Positions 9,162-16,331 of a DNA stretch of 64,000 bases are shown here, in pieces. Both the position numbers and the translations under genes were made by a program. The stretch's first letter is position 1; every line of letters begins with the position of its first letter. The DNA lies in NCBI GenBank assembly GCA_965199095.1, contig CBDAQM010000004.1, forward strand, positions 620,001 to 684,000, given 5' to 3'. The notes below the pieces were generated by a model, which saw nothing but the letters and a program-made list of their open reading frames with translations, searched no databases and was not told where the DNA came from. The DNA is from LMUY01 sp965199095. GTDB lineage: Bacteria > Pseudomonadota > Alphaproteobacteria > Acetobacterales > Acetobacteraceae.

Positions 9162-9216
9162 CGGTGCGCCAGGGCTTGCCTGCCGCACCGCCTTGTCCTA
9201 CACCGCGCGCTCGGTT

Positions 9217-9293
9217 GCGCCCGTAGCTCAATTGGATAGAGCACCAGACTACGAATCTGGGGGTTGGAAGTTCGAGTCTTTCCGGGCGCGCCA
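9217..9293 (+). tRNA. tRNA-Arg (anticodon ACG)
   Basis: A full cloverleaf can be drawn. The acceptor stem is GCGCCCG (9217-9223) against CGGGCGC (9283-9289), followed by a discriminator G and an encoded CCA (9291-9293). The anticodon stem is CCAGA/TCTGG (9244-9248/9256-9260) with loop CTACGAA and anticodon ACG at 9251-9253. The T arm is GGAAG-TTCGAGT-CTTTC with one G-U pair. It reads CGN arginine codons after A34-to-I editing. The DNA directly downstream is lower in GC and carries unknown genes, as often seen beside tRNA integration sites. Confidence 0.97.
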
Positions 9294-9455
9294 GTTTCAT
9301 GGATTAGCCGGGTTGCGGTTTGCAGGTCAGGAAATCGTTTGCATAACCCGGAACGGGTATTCTGTCCTTATTATGCCAAGGCTGCCTCCAAGCGGTAACG
9401 CAGGAGCTGCCAGACGCCGTTTGAGAGTCGCAGCGGGTGGGTTAAACCCGGCGGC

Positions 9456-9785
9456 ATGTGGTTACCAAAAGGCACGATTCACGCGCTGAAGGGTCATCCC
9501 GACGCCATCGTGTTTGTCATAATTGCTTTTCTTGCTGCTTGTGAGGGCGCAGCCGTCGGTGCGTGGTTTGGTTTCGCGCTGCTTGTTATAGGTGGTGGCC
9601 TGTATCACCTTAGAAGGAATGCAGCCGAGCGAAGTGGGTTGAAGGCGCAGCAATTGGACAACGAAGCCGCCCTTTTGAAGGTGGAGGACGTCAAAGCTCG
9701 CCATCGTGGCCTAGCAACCTTGGACGAGCCGATTTTACCATCGGGTAAGAAACCAACACGTAGACTGAAGGGAAAAGATGATTGA
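9456..9785 (+). CDS. Small membrane protein of unknown function
   Basis: A 109-residue protein not assigned to a family. Residues 17-50 form one long or two short hydrophobic segments (AIVFVIIAFLAACEG, AWFGFALLVIGGGLY). They are followed by a charged, probably cytoplasmic, tail ending in a Lys/Arg-rich stretch. The codons are less GC-biased than neighbouring genes. Its end overlaps the start of the next gene by 8 bases, so the two are probably co-expressed. It lies just downstream of tRNA-Arg in a lower-GC patch, which suggests horizontal acquisition. Confidence 0.6.
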   Translation: MWLPKGTIHALKGHPDAIVFVIIAFLAACEGAAVGAWFGFALLVIGGGLYHLRRNAAERSGLKAQQLDNEAALLKVEDVKARHRGLATLDEPILPSGKKPTRRLKGKDD

Positions 9786-10347
9786 GGCTCTCGCGATGTT
9801 TGCAAGGTACGCGCCCCCGCTGCTTGCGGGCGCTCTAGCACTCATTTGCCTCATCGAGTGGCGAGCTAACGGGCTTCGAAAGTACCGAGACAGAAAGGCT
9901 CAGCTTGAACAGTCCACCAAGCTGCTTGCCGCTTACGCCGCTTCTCTTGAGCATTTTTTACTGAGCGAGACTGCTCCATACACTCTCAAACAGGCGTTGC
10001 TGAAACACAGCGACGCCTTAGCCGACCGGCAGTTCGTGTTCTACATGGCCAAGCTTATCTCCGAAGCAGCGCGACCTGATCGGACTGAGGAGAGTGCAGG
10101 GATCAAGGCTGCCGTTGATGCTCTTTTCGCTGATGACCGGGCAGCAGCAGAGGCGTTTGTTGGCGCGGTAATTACCGGAACATTCGCATCGATCTTACGC
10201 TGGCCGGAGACTGCAGCACTGTTCGAAAAGGTGAGCGCAACGATGGCTGCTGATCCAAAACGGGATGTAGATGTGGTTGTGACAACATCGGCTTACCGAC
10301 ACTCGGATTTACCGCAGAGCGCCGGACAGGATGCTGCGGTGGCGTAA
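9778..10347 (+). CDS. Hypothetical protein with one N-terminal membrane segment
   Basis: A 189-residue protein with no recognised family. An N-terminal hydrophobic segment (about residues 10-27, YAPPLLAGALALICLIEW) is followed by a basic helix (KYRDRKAQLEQ) and a helical soluble domain of about 130 residues. The topology suggests a membrane-anchored cytoplasmic domain. It overlaps the preceding small membrane protein gene and shares its lower GC. The pair may be a two-gene module of a mobile or strain-specific region next to tRNA-Arg; the function is unknown. Confidence 0.6.
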   Translation: MIEALAMFARYAPPLLAGALALICLIEWRANGLRKYRDRKAQLEQSTKLLAAYAASLEHFLLSETAPYTLKQALLKHSDALADRQFVFYMAKLISEAARPDRTEESAGIKAAVDALFADDRAAAEAFVGAVITGTFASILRWPETAALFEKVSATMAADPKRDVDVVVTTSAYRHSDLPQSAGQDAAVA

Positions 10348-10357
10348 AAGGTACCAA

Positions 10358-10450
10358 CTACCGGTCCTCCTTCGCCTCGACGGTGACGGTGTCCGGCCGG
10401 ATCGTGGCGCCGGCCTCGGCAAGGGCGGTGCAAACCTCGTCGGCGGTCAA
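10358..10450 (-). pseudogene. Relic of the 5' end of a gene (possibly phosphotransferase-like)
   Basis: On the minus strand, a TTG at 10450 opens a 30-codon frame reading LTADEVCTALAEAG, then TVTVEAKEDR and a stop at 10358. The sequence has normal high-GC coding character and resembles the N-termini of aminoglycoside-phosphotransferase-fold proteins (AEAG...VEPREDRW). That assignment is weak. The break falls where the lower-GC patch begins, so the patch probably arrived by an event that removed the rest of this gene. Confidence 0.35.
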
Positions 10451-10509
10451 AGGGTGTGAGTGGACGTCCGGACATCCGCCTCGGCAGGAACGTTGGGCAA
10501 CCCTTTCGC

Positions 10510-11724
10510 TCACGCGCGTTCGCAGATGTCCAGGATCACCAGCATGTAGATGCGGATCATGTCCATGAAGTCGACGATCTCCACCCGCTCGTCGGGCATG
10601 GTGTTGAACCGGCCGCCCGGGCCGCACATGATCCCCTCCATGCCGGCCGTGTGGTACATGTGCCCGGCGTCGCCGCCGTAGAAGCCGGGCGGCGTGATGG
10701 CGCCGGTCGGCTGGTCCGTGCCGCGCACGCGACGGTAGGCGTGGTTGATCGACTGCACGATCCGGCTGGCGCGCGACACCTCGAACGGCGGCATCACCGG
10801 GCGGCCGGATTCGACCGACAGCACCGTCTGCAGGCCGGGGAAGCGGGTCTTCAACGCATCCAGCTCCTGCTGCAGCTCGGCCACCGCCACATCCTGGGTC
10901 TGCCCGGCGGCATAGCGGCCGGACCCGCGCAGCCGCACGAAATCCGCCACCTGGGACGGCCGCCACGCATGGAACTCGCGGCTCAGCGCGCCCTGCACCA
11001 CGCCGACATGCACCCGGTTGATGCTGGCGTGCTCGGCGCTGCGGGCGCCCGAGAAGGTCTTGGCGTTCAACCGCGGGATCAGGTCGCAGGCCGCCGCAAT
11101 CGCGTCCACCGCTTCCTCGCGCTTCGACAGATGGCGGGAGTTGCCAACCAGCTCCATGATGAAGGTGAAGGATCCGGCATGCAGCGTCACCGCCTGCAAA
11201 TCCGTCGGCTCCGCATTGACGAAGTAGTCCGCGCGCAGCCCGTCCCGCAGCAGGGCGAGCGTGCCGACGCCGCCCTGCAGCTCCCCCACCACATAGGTCA
11301 GAATGACATCGCCCTTCAGCGTGACGCCCGCGTCCAGCAGCGTCCGCACCGCACAGAAATAGGCGGCGTCCCCCGCCTTCATGTTGGACACGCCGATGCC
11401 GTAGATGAAGTCCTCGTCCACCGTCCCGGCCCAGGGATCCACGGTCCACCCCTCGGTCACCGGGTTGGTGTCAACATGGCCGTTGAACAACAGGCTGTGG
11501 CCGCCGCCCGCTCCGCGCAGCGTTCCCACGGCATTGACCCGGTCGCCCTCGCCGACCTCGGACAGGTGCGCGTCCAGCCCCAAGTCCCGCATCTGCTCCA
11601 TCATCCAGGTCGCGAGGGCGCGCTCCCCATCCGTCTGGCTGTAGCTTTTCACCTGGACCATGCGGCTGAGGAAATCGAGCGATCGCGCCCGGTCGATGCG
11701 GGCCAGCAACGCGTCGTCGGTCAT
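10510..11724 (-). CDS. M20 family metallopeptidase (ArgE/DapE-like)
   Basis: A 404-residue zinc-dependent hydrolase of the acetylornithine deacetylase/succinyl-diaminopimelate desuccinylase/carboxypeptidase group. The first metal motif NGHVDTNPV (about residues 80-88) contains the His ligand and the catalytic Asp. GIGVSNMKAG is the second-ligand region, VNAEPTDLQ is a later acidic block, and TPPGFYGGDAGH is near the C-terminus. The ATG at 11724 is chosen because it follows the upstream permease stop by 29 bases; the frame stays open further upstream only as an overlap. It is the last gene of an ABC importer operon, so it probably hydrolyses an imported N-acylated amino acid or dipeptide-like substrate. 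Confidence 0.88.
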   Translation of the reverse strand: MTDDALLARIDRARSLDFLSRMVQVKSYSQTDGERALATWMMEQMRDLGLDAHLSEVGEGDRVNAVGTLRGAGGGHSLLFNGHVDTNPVTEGWTVDPWAGTVDEDFIYGIGVSNMKAGDAAYFCAVRTLLDAGVTLKGDVILTYVVGELQGGVGTLALLRDGLRADYFVNAEPTDLQAVTLHAGSFTFIMELVGNSRHLSKREEAVDAIAAACDLIPRLNAKTFSGARSAEHASINRVHVGVVQGALSREFHAWRPSQVADFVRLRGSGRYAAGQTQDVAVAELQQELDALKTRFPGLQTVLSVESGRPVMPPFEVSRASRIVQSINHAYRRVRGTDQPTGAITPPGFYGGDAGHMYHTAGMEGIMCGPGGRFNTMPDERVEIVDFMDMIRIYMLVILDICERA

Positions 11725-11753
11725 GGGAAGGCTCCTTGCATTCAGTGCGTTGG

Positions 11754-12533
11754 TCAGGACGATCGCCGCGCCAGCGCGGCGCGGATGGCGAAATCCACGA
11801 GCAGGATCACGAGCGTCAGCGCGATCAGCACCGTGCTCACGGCTGCGATGGTGGGCTCGACCTCCAAGGTCAGGCTGTTCCAGATGCGCACCGGCAGCGT
11901 CTGGCCGCCGATGCCGGAGATGAACAGGGCGATCACCAACTCGTCGAACGAGGCGAGGAAGGCGAACAGCGCCGCCGAGACGATCCCGGGGCCGGCCAGC
12001 GGCACGACCACGCGGCGGAGCACGCCGAGGCGGTTGCAGCCATGGATCATCGCCGCCCGTTCGAGCGCCGGGTCGATCGCCTGGAAGGCCGCCTGCGTGA
12101 TGATCAGCACGACGGGGAAGGCGATGACCGCGTGGGTGACTGCCAGCCACAGGCGATTGCCCACCAGGCCCAGCCGGGCGGAGAGGAAATACAGCGCGAT
12201 GGCGGTGACGATGCTGGGGACGATCAGCGGCATCAGCGCCAGGGACATCAATGCGCCCCGTAGCCTCAGAGGCCCGCGCACCAGCGCATAGGCGGCAAGC
12301 GACCCGGTCGCCGTGGCGAGCACGGCGCAGAGCGAGGCGACCAGGAGCGAGTTCCACAGCGCCGCCCGCCATTTCGGGTCCGTCAGGAACACCTGGTACC
12401 AGCGGAGCGACAGCCGGCTGGGCGGGAACGCCAGGAAGGCGTCGCCGCTGAAGGACGCGATGACCACGACCACGATCGGGCCCAGCAGCAGCAGGCACAG
12501 CAGCACGACCACCGGCGGCCCGATCCGCCTCAT
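11754..12533 (-). CDS. ABC transporter permease (PotC/spermidine-type)
   Basis: A 259-residue inner-membrane permease with six hydrophobic segments. The start PPVVVLLCLLLLGPIVVVVIASF is followed by the PotC-like LSLRWYQVFLTDPKW. The cytoplasmic ATPase-contact loop reads ERAAMIHGCNRLGVLRRVVVPL (EAA motif). It overlaps the preceding permease stop by 4 bases. In this family two permeases, one ATPase and one binding protein import polyamines, opines, iron or phosphonates; the binding protein here is at 14535. Confidence 0.93.
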   Translation of the reverse strand: MRRIGPPVVVLLCLLLLGPIVVVVIASFSGDAFLAFPPSRLSLRWYQVFLTDPKWRAALWNSLLVASLCAVLATATGSLAAYALVRGPLRLRGALMSLALMPLIVPSIVTAIALYFLSARLGLVGNRLWLAVTHAVIAFPVVLIITQAAFQAIDPALERAAMIHGCNRLGVLRRVVVPLAGPGIVSAALFAFLASFDELVIALFISGIGGQTLPVRIWNSLTLEVEPTIAAVSTVLIALTLVILLVDFAIRAALARRSS

Positions 12534-13369
12534 GCCGGCAGCGCCCGGCGCGGGTCGGCGAACCGGCTGTACACGGCATAGACCGCCAGGGTGACCACCA
12601 GCAGGATCAGCGACATGACGGAGGCGACGGGCCAGTTGTCCGCCAGTTCGATCTGCCGCTCGATCAGCATGCCGATCATCAGGTCGTCCGGCGCGCCCAT
12701 CAGCGCCGGGGTGATGAAGAACCCGGTCGCCAGGATGAACACCAGCAGCGATCCGGCGATCACCCCGGGCATGGTCAGCGGCAGGAAGACACGAAGGAAA
12801 ATCCTCGCCGCCGAGGCGCCCATCCCCGCGGCCGCCTGCAGCAGGCGCATGTCGACGGTCCTCATCGCGCTGTACAGGGTCAGGACCATGTAAGGCAGTA
12901 GGACGTAGGTCATACCGACGACCACGGCCGTCCGGTTATAGAGCAGTTGCAGCGGACCGTCGGTCAAGCCGGTCGCCTGCAATGCGTGGTTCACCACCCC
13001 GGTCCGCCCCAGCAGCACCATCCACGCGTAGGTGCGGACGATGACGCTGGTGAAGTACGGCAGCAGCACGCAGCCGATGACGGCGCGGAACGCCAGGCCA
13101 CGCGCCCGCGTCAGCGCGAAGGCGAGCGGGTAGCCGAGCGCCAGGCAGCCCAGCGTCGTCGCCAGCGCGATCTCCCCGGTGACGAGCATCGAGCGCTGCA
13201 TGGCGCGCGACCCGACGATGCCAGCCGCCTGCCGCGCGATCTCGAGACCGGAGCCGAGCTCGCTGATTGATTGCTCCAGGAACCAAATGAGCGGCAGCAG
13301 GAACACCGCCCCGATCAGCACGGCGCCGGGCGCCAACAGCAACCAGGTGAGCGGGCCGTGCATCCGCAT
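12530..13369 (-). CDS. ABC transporter permease (PotB/spermidine-type)
   Basis: A 279-residue permease, the usual first partner of the PotC-type protein downstream. It has an N-terminal segment LTWLLLAPGAVLIGAVFLLPL, a VIGCVLLPYFTSVIVRTYAWMVLLG block typical of PotB, and an EAA loop RLLQAAAGMGASAARIFLRVFLP. Its ATG overlaps the ATPase stop by one base (TGATG), and its own stop overlaps the next permease start, so translation along the operon is tightly coupled. Confidence 0.93.
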   Translation of the reverse strand: MRMHGPLTWLLLAPGAVLIGAVFLLPLIWFLEQSISELGSGLEIARQAAGIVGSRAMQRSMLVTGEIALATTLGCLALGYPLAFALTRARGLAFRAVIGCVLLPYFTSVIVRTYAWMVLLGRTGVVNHALQATGLTDGPLQLLYNRTAVVVGMTYVLLPYMVLTLYSAMRTVDMRLLQAAAGMGASAARIFLRVFLPLTMPGVIAGSLLVFILATGFFITPALMGAPDDLMIGMLIERQIELADNWPVASVMSLILLVVTLAVYAVYSRFADPRRALPA

Positions 13370-14415
13370 CAGGCTGGCAGCAGGCGACTAACGGCGGCGG
13401 ACCAGCAGACGGTGGCGCGATCGCCGGGGGCGGGCGCGTGGACGCCGGGGCCGTTGGTTGCGTCGACGGTCATGATCTGCCCGCCCCCGACATCGACCTG
13501 CGTGCGGACCAGGTTGCCGAGGAACGAGCTGCGCGTCACCCGGCCGGAGAGCGCGTTCTCACCGCCCGGTTGCAGCGACAGCTTTTCCGGCCGGACGAAC
13601 AGCACCGCCGGTCCGGTCAGGCGGTCCGCTGCCTGCAAGGCGGTTCCGTCCGGCCGCCGCAGCACGGCGCCGTCGGCCACGCCGGGAACCAGGTTTGACT
13701 CGCCCAGGAACTGCGCCACGAAGCGCGTGGCCGGCCGCTCGTACACCTCGCGCGGCGGCCCAGCCTGCACCAGCCGGCCGCCATCCATGATGGCGATGCG
13801 GTCCGACAGGTTCATCGCCTCCTCCTGGTCGTGGGTGACGAACACCACGGTCATGCCCAGCCGGCGCTGGATGTCGCCGATCTCGCTTTGCATGCTGTAG
13901 CGCAGGTTCTTGTCCAGCGCGCCCAGCGGCTCGTCCATCAGCACGATCGCCGGGCGGCCGACGATGGCGCGGGCCAGCGCCACGCGCTGCTGCTGCCCGC
14001 CCGAGAGCTGGCGGGCGTAGCGGCGCTCCATCCCGGCCAGGCGCACTGTGGCCAGCGCCTCCGCGACGCGGGCCGGGATGTCGCACTGGCGTTGCGCCCG
14101 CAATGGGAAGGCCACGTTCTCGAACACGTCCAGATGCGGGAAGATGGCGTAGTTCTGGAACACCATGCCGAGCTTGCGGTCGCGCGGCGACGCCCGCGTC
14201 ATGTCCCGGCCGCCCAGCAGCACGCGGCCGCTATCCGGCGTCTCGAACCCTGCGATCATCGCCAGGGTCGTGCTCTTGCCGCTGCCGGAGGGGCCGAGCA
14301 CGGTGAAGAACTCGCCGGGCGTTACGCTGACCGACAGGGCGCGGACCGCAGGCGCGGCGCCGAACGACTTGCTGACCTCGTCCACCACGACGGACCCGGC
14401 CGCGTTCATCGCCAT
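13369..14415 (-). CDS. ABC transporter ATPase (PotA/spermidine-type)
   Basis: A 348-residue ATPase with Walker A GPSGSGKST near residue 42, signature LSGGQQQRVALARAI and Walker B VLMDEPLGALD. A C-terminal TOBE-type regulatory domain follows (LFVRPEKLSLQPG, GRVTRSSFLGNLVR). The start is placed at the ATG at 14415 (MAMNAAGSVVVDEVSKSFG), with an ATG two codons later as alternative; the frame is open to 14571 but that extension is uncharged junk-like sequence. First gene of the minus-strand operon, divergent from the binding protein at 14535. Confidence 0.93.
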   Translation of the reverse strand: MAMNAAGSVVVDEVSKSFGAAPAVRALSVSVTPGEFFTVLGPSGSGKSTTLAMIAGFETPDSGRVLLGGRDMTRASPRDRKLGMVFQNYAIFPHLDVFENVAFPLRAQRQCDIPARVAEALATVRLAGMERRYARQLSGGQQQRVALARAIVGRPAIVLMDEPLGALDKNLRYSMQSEIGDIQRRLGMTVVFVTHDQEEAMNLSDRIAIMDGGRLVQAGPPREVYERPATRFVAQFLGESNLVPGVADGAVLRRPDGTALQAADRLTGPAVLFVRPEKLSLQPGGENALSGRVTRSSFLGNLVRTQVDVGGGQIMTVDATNGPGVHAPAPGDRATVCWSAAVSRLLPA

Positions 14416-14534
14416 CCGATCGCCCGGCGGGGATGACCAGCCAAGCGCAGTCCTGCCCCGCGAACCATCATAGGCGAACACTTGACCCGGCATCGTCGAT
14501 CTTGTCCAGTTCGTTAAGGATCCGGAGTAACTCG

Positions 14535-15593
14535 ATGTCCGCCCCCACGCTCGGCCGCCGACCCTTCGCAACCATGATGGCCGGCGTTTTGGCTGCGCCC
14601 GCCATCATCCGCGGCGCCCGGGCCGCGACCCGCCTGGTCATCCGCAACACGGGCGGCGCGTATGACGAGGTGATGCGGCGCGGCGTCTACGACCCGTTCA
14701 CCAAGGCGACGGGCATCGACATCGTCGGGTCCGGCGCGCCGATGACCAAGATGATCGCGACCGTGAAAGCAGGCGGCGCTGAGTACGACCTGATCGACTC
14801 CGGGATGAGCGGCCTGGTGGCGCTGGACCAGATGGGGGCGCTGTCCCCGATCGACTACGCGTCGTGGATGTTCGCCAAGCCGGACGACTTCCCGGCTGAC
14901 CTTCGCGGCCCCACCTCTGTCGCTTGCTTCGTGTTCTCCACCGTCTTGGTCGCCAACACCCAAAGCTTCCCGGACCGGCGCCCGCGCAGTTGGGCGGAGT
15001 TCTGGGACACCAAGGCCTTTCCCGGCCCGCGCACCCTGCCGGACTTCGCCAGCGGCTCCGCCCCGCTGGAGTTCGCGCTGTTGGCGGACGGCGTGCCGAT
15101 GGACAAGCTTTACCCCATCGACATGGACCGGGCGTTCCGCGTGCTGTCCCGCCTGCGCGACTCGATCCCGAAGTTCTGGAGCACGGGTGCGCTCGGCAAC
15201 CAGTTGATGTCCGACAAGGAGGTGCTGCTCGGCGGGTTGTGGAATGGCCAGATGCAGACGCTCATCGACAAGGGCGTGCCGTTGGCGCTGGAGTGGAACC
15301 AGAACATGATGGTGGTCGAGGGCTACGGGATCCTGAAGTCCAGCCCCAACCAGGCGGCAGCCCAGAAGTTCATCGACTTCGCGAGCCAGCCCTCGTCCCA
15401 GATCGGCTACGCCAAGGACCTGCGCTACGGCCCGGCCAACCCGAAGGCGTTCGACCTGATCCCGCAGGCGCTGGCCGACACGATGCCGGGGAGCCCGCGC
15501 TACAAGGCGCTCGGCTTCTATCAAAGCGTGGACTGGTGGAACGACAACCGCGACCGCGTCAACAAGGCCTGGTCGGCGTGGATGCTCGGCTAA
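14535..15593 (+). CDS. ABC transporter substrate-binding protein (PotD/AfuA-type)
   Basis: A 352-residue type II periplasmic binding protein. The ATG at 14535 has a CCGGAG ribosome site 7 bases upstream and gives an export signal with a GRRPFATMMAGVLAAPAI twin-arginine-like region ending near RGARAA. The mature start TRLVIRNTGGAYDEVMRRGVYDPFTKATG and the later LPDFASGSAPLEFALLADGV block are typical of the spermidine/putrescine and opine-type group. It is transcribed divergently from its cognate ATPase and permeases across a 119-base gap that must hold both promoters. Confidence 0.93.
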   Translation: MSAPTLGRRPFATMMAGVLAAPAIIRGARAATRLVIRNTGGAYDEVMRRGVYDPFTKATGIDIVGSGAPMTKMIATVKAGGAEYDLIDSGMSGLVALDQMGALSPIDYASWMFAKPDDFPADLRGPTSVACFVFSTVLVANTQSFPDRRPRSWAEFWDTKAFPGPRTLPDFASGSAPLEFALLADGVPMDKLYPIDMDRAFRVLSRLRDSIPKFWSTGALGNQLMSDKEVLLGGLWNGQMQTLIDKGVPLALEWNQNMMVVEGYGILKSSPNQAAAQKFIDFASQPSSQIGYAKDLRYGPANPKAFDLIPQALADTMPGSPRYKALGFYQSVDWWNDNRDRVNKAWSAWMLG

Positions 15594-15647
15594 TCCAGGC
15601 AGCCGCGCTGTCACCCGCCTTCGTGGCGAATCTTCGCCGAGACCGGG

Positions 15648-16331
15648 TCACGAGATGGCGTCCCGGATGGTCAGCCAGGAGCGTTCGATCAGCGCCTCGG
15701 TGATGCGTCGCGCCTGTTTCGCGTCGCTGCGGCGGATCGCGTCCATCAGCTCCTTGTTGCCCTCGACCGACAGCCCCATCAGCGACGGAGACGCACGGTA
15801 GGCGAGGAAGCGGTAGCGAAGCGCCTGCATGCCGATGCCCAACAGCAAACGGCGCACGGTGACGTTGTCGGATGCGACATGGATGGCGTCGGTGAAGACG
15901 ACGTTGCTGCGAAAATAGGCGCGGGTGTCGCCGGATGCGCCCTCCATCGTGCCCAGATGCGCCTCCAACTGCGCGAGTTGCTCCGGCGTGCGGCGGATCG
16001 CCGCCTCCGAAGCGGCGAGCCCCTCCAGCGGGATGCGGCATAGATAGACCTCGTCCAGGTCGCGGCGGCTGATCGCGGCCACCCGGGCGCCGCGGCGGTC
16101 CTCGCGCCGGATCAGCCCGTCGGCCTCCAGCCGCCGCAGCGCGTCGCGCACCGGCGAACGGCTGACGCGGAAACGCTCGGCGATCTCTTCCTCGGTCAGC
16201 CGGGTTTCCGGCAGGATCTCACCGAAGATGATCGCCTCCCGCAGCTTTTCCGTCAGGATCTGCGGCATGATGGGATAGTCCAAGGTGACGGAGCGGCTCG
16301 CAGCCGCCGCGTCGTCCGCTTTCCGCCTCAT
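15648..16331 (-). CDS. GntR family transcriptional regulator (FadR/FCD type)
   Basis: A 227-residue regulator. The winged helix-turn-helix spans about residues 28-95 (LREAIIFGEILPETRLTEEE, then RFRVSRSPVRDALRRLEADG), and an all-helical FCD ligand-binding domain follows. The ATG at 16331 overlaps the stop of the acyl-CoA ligase gene (ATGA). Regulators of this group usually repress nearby catabolic operons and release DNA when an organic acid or amino acid binds. Two matching GTATAC palindromes, at 20497-20508 and 23879-23891, lie in divergent promoter regions of this locus and are its probable operators, including autoregulation from the 20500 region. Confidence 0.92.
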   Translation of the reverse strand: MRRKADDAAAASRSVTLDYPIMPQILTEKLREAIIFGEILPETRLTEEEIAERFRVSRSPVRDALRRLEADGLIRREDRRGARVAAISRRDLDEVYLCRIPLEGLAASEAAIRRTPEQLAQLEAHLGTMEGASGDTRAYFRSNVVFTDAIHVASDNVTVRRLLLGIGMQALRYRFLAYRASPSLMGLSVEGNKELMDAIRRSDAKQARRITEALIERSWLTIRDAIS

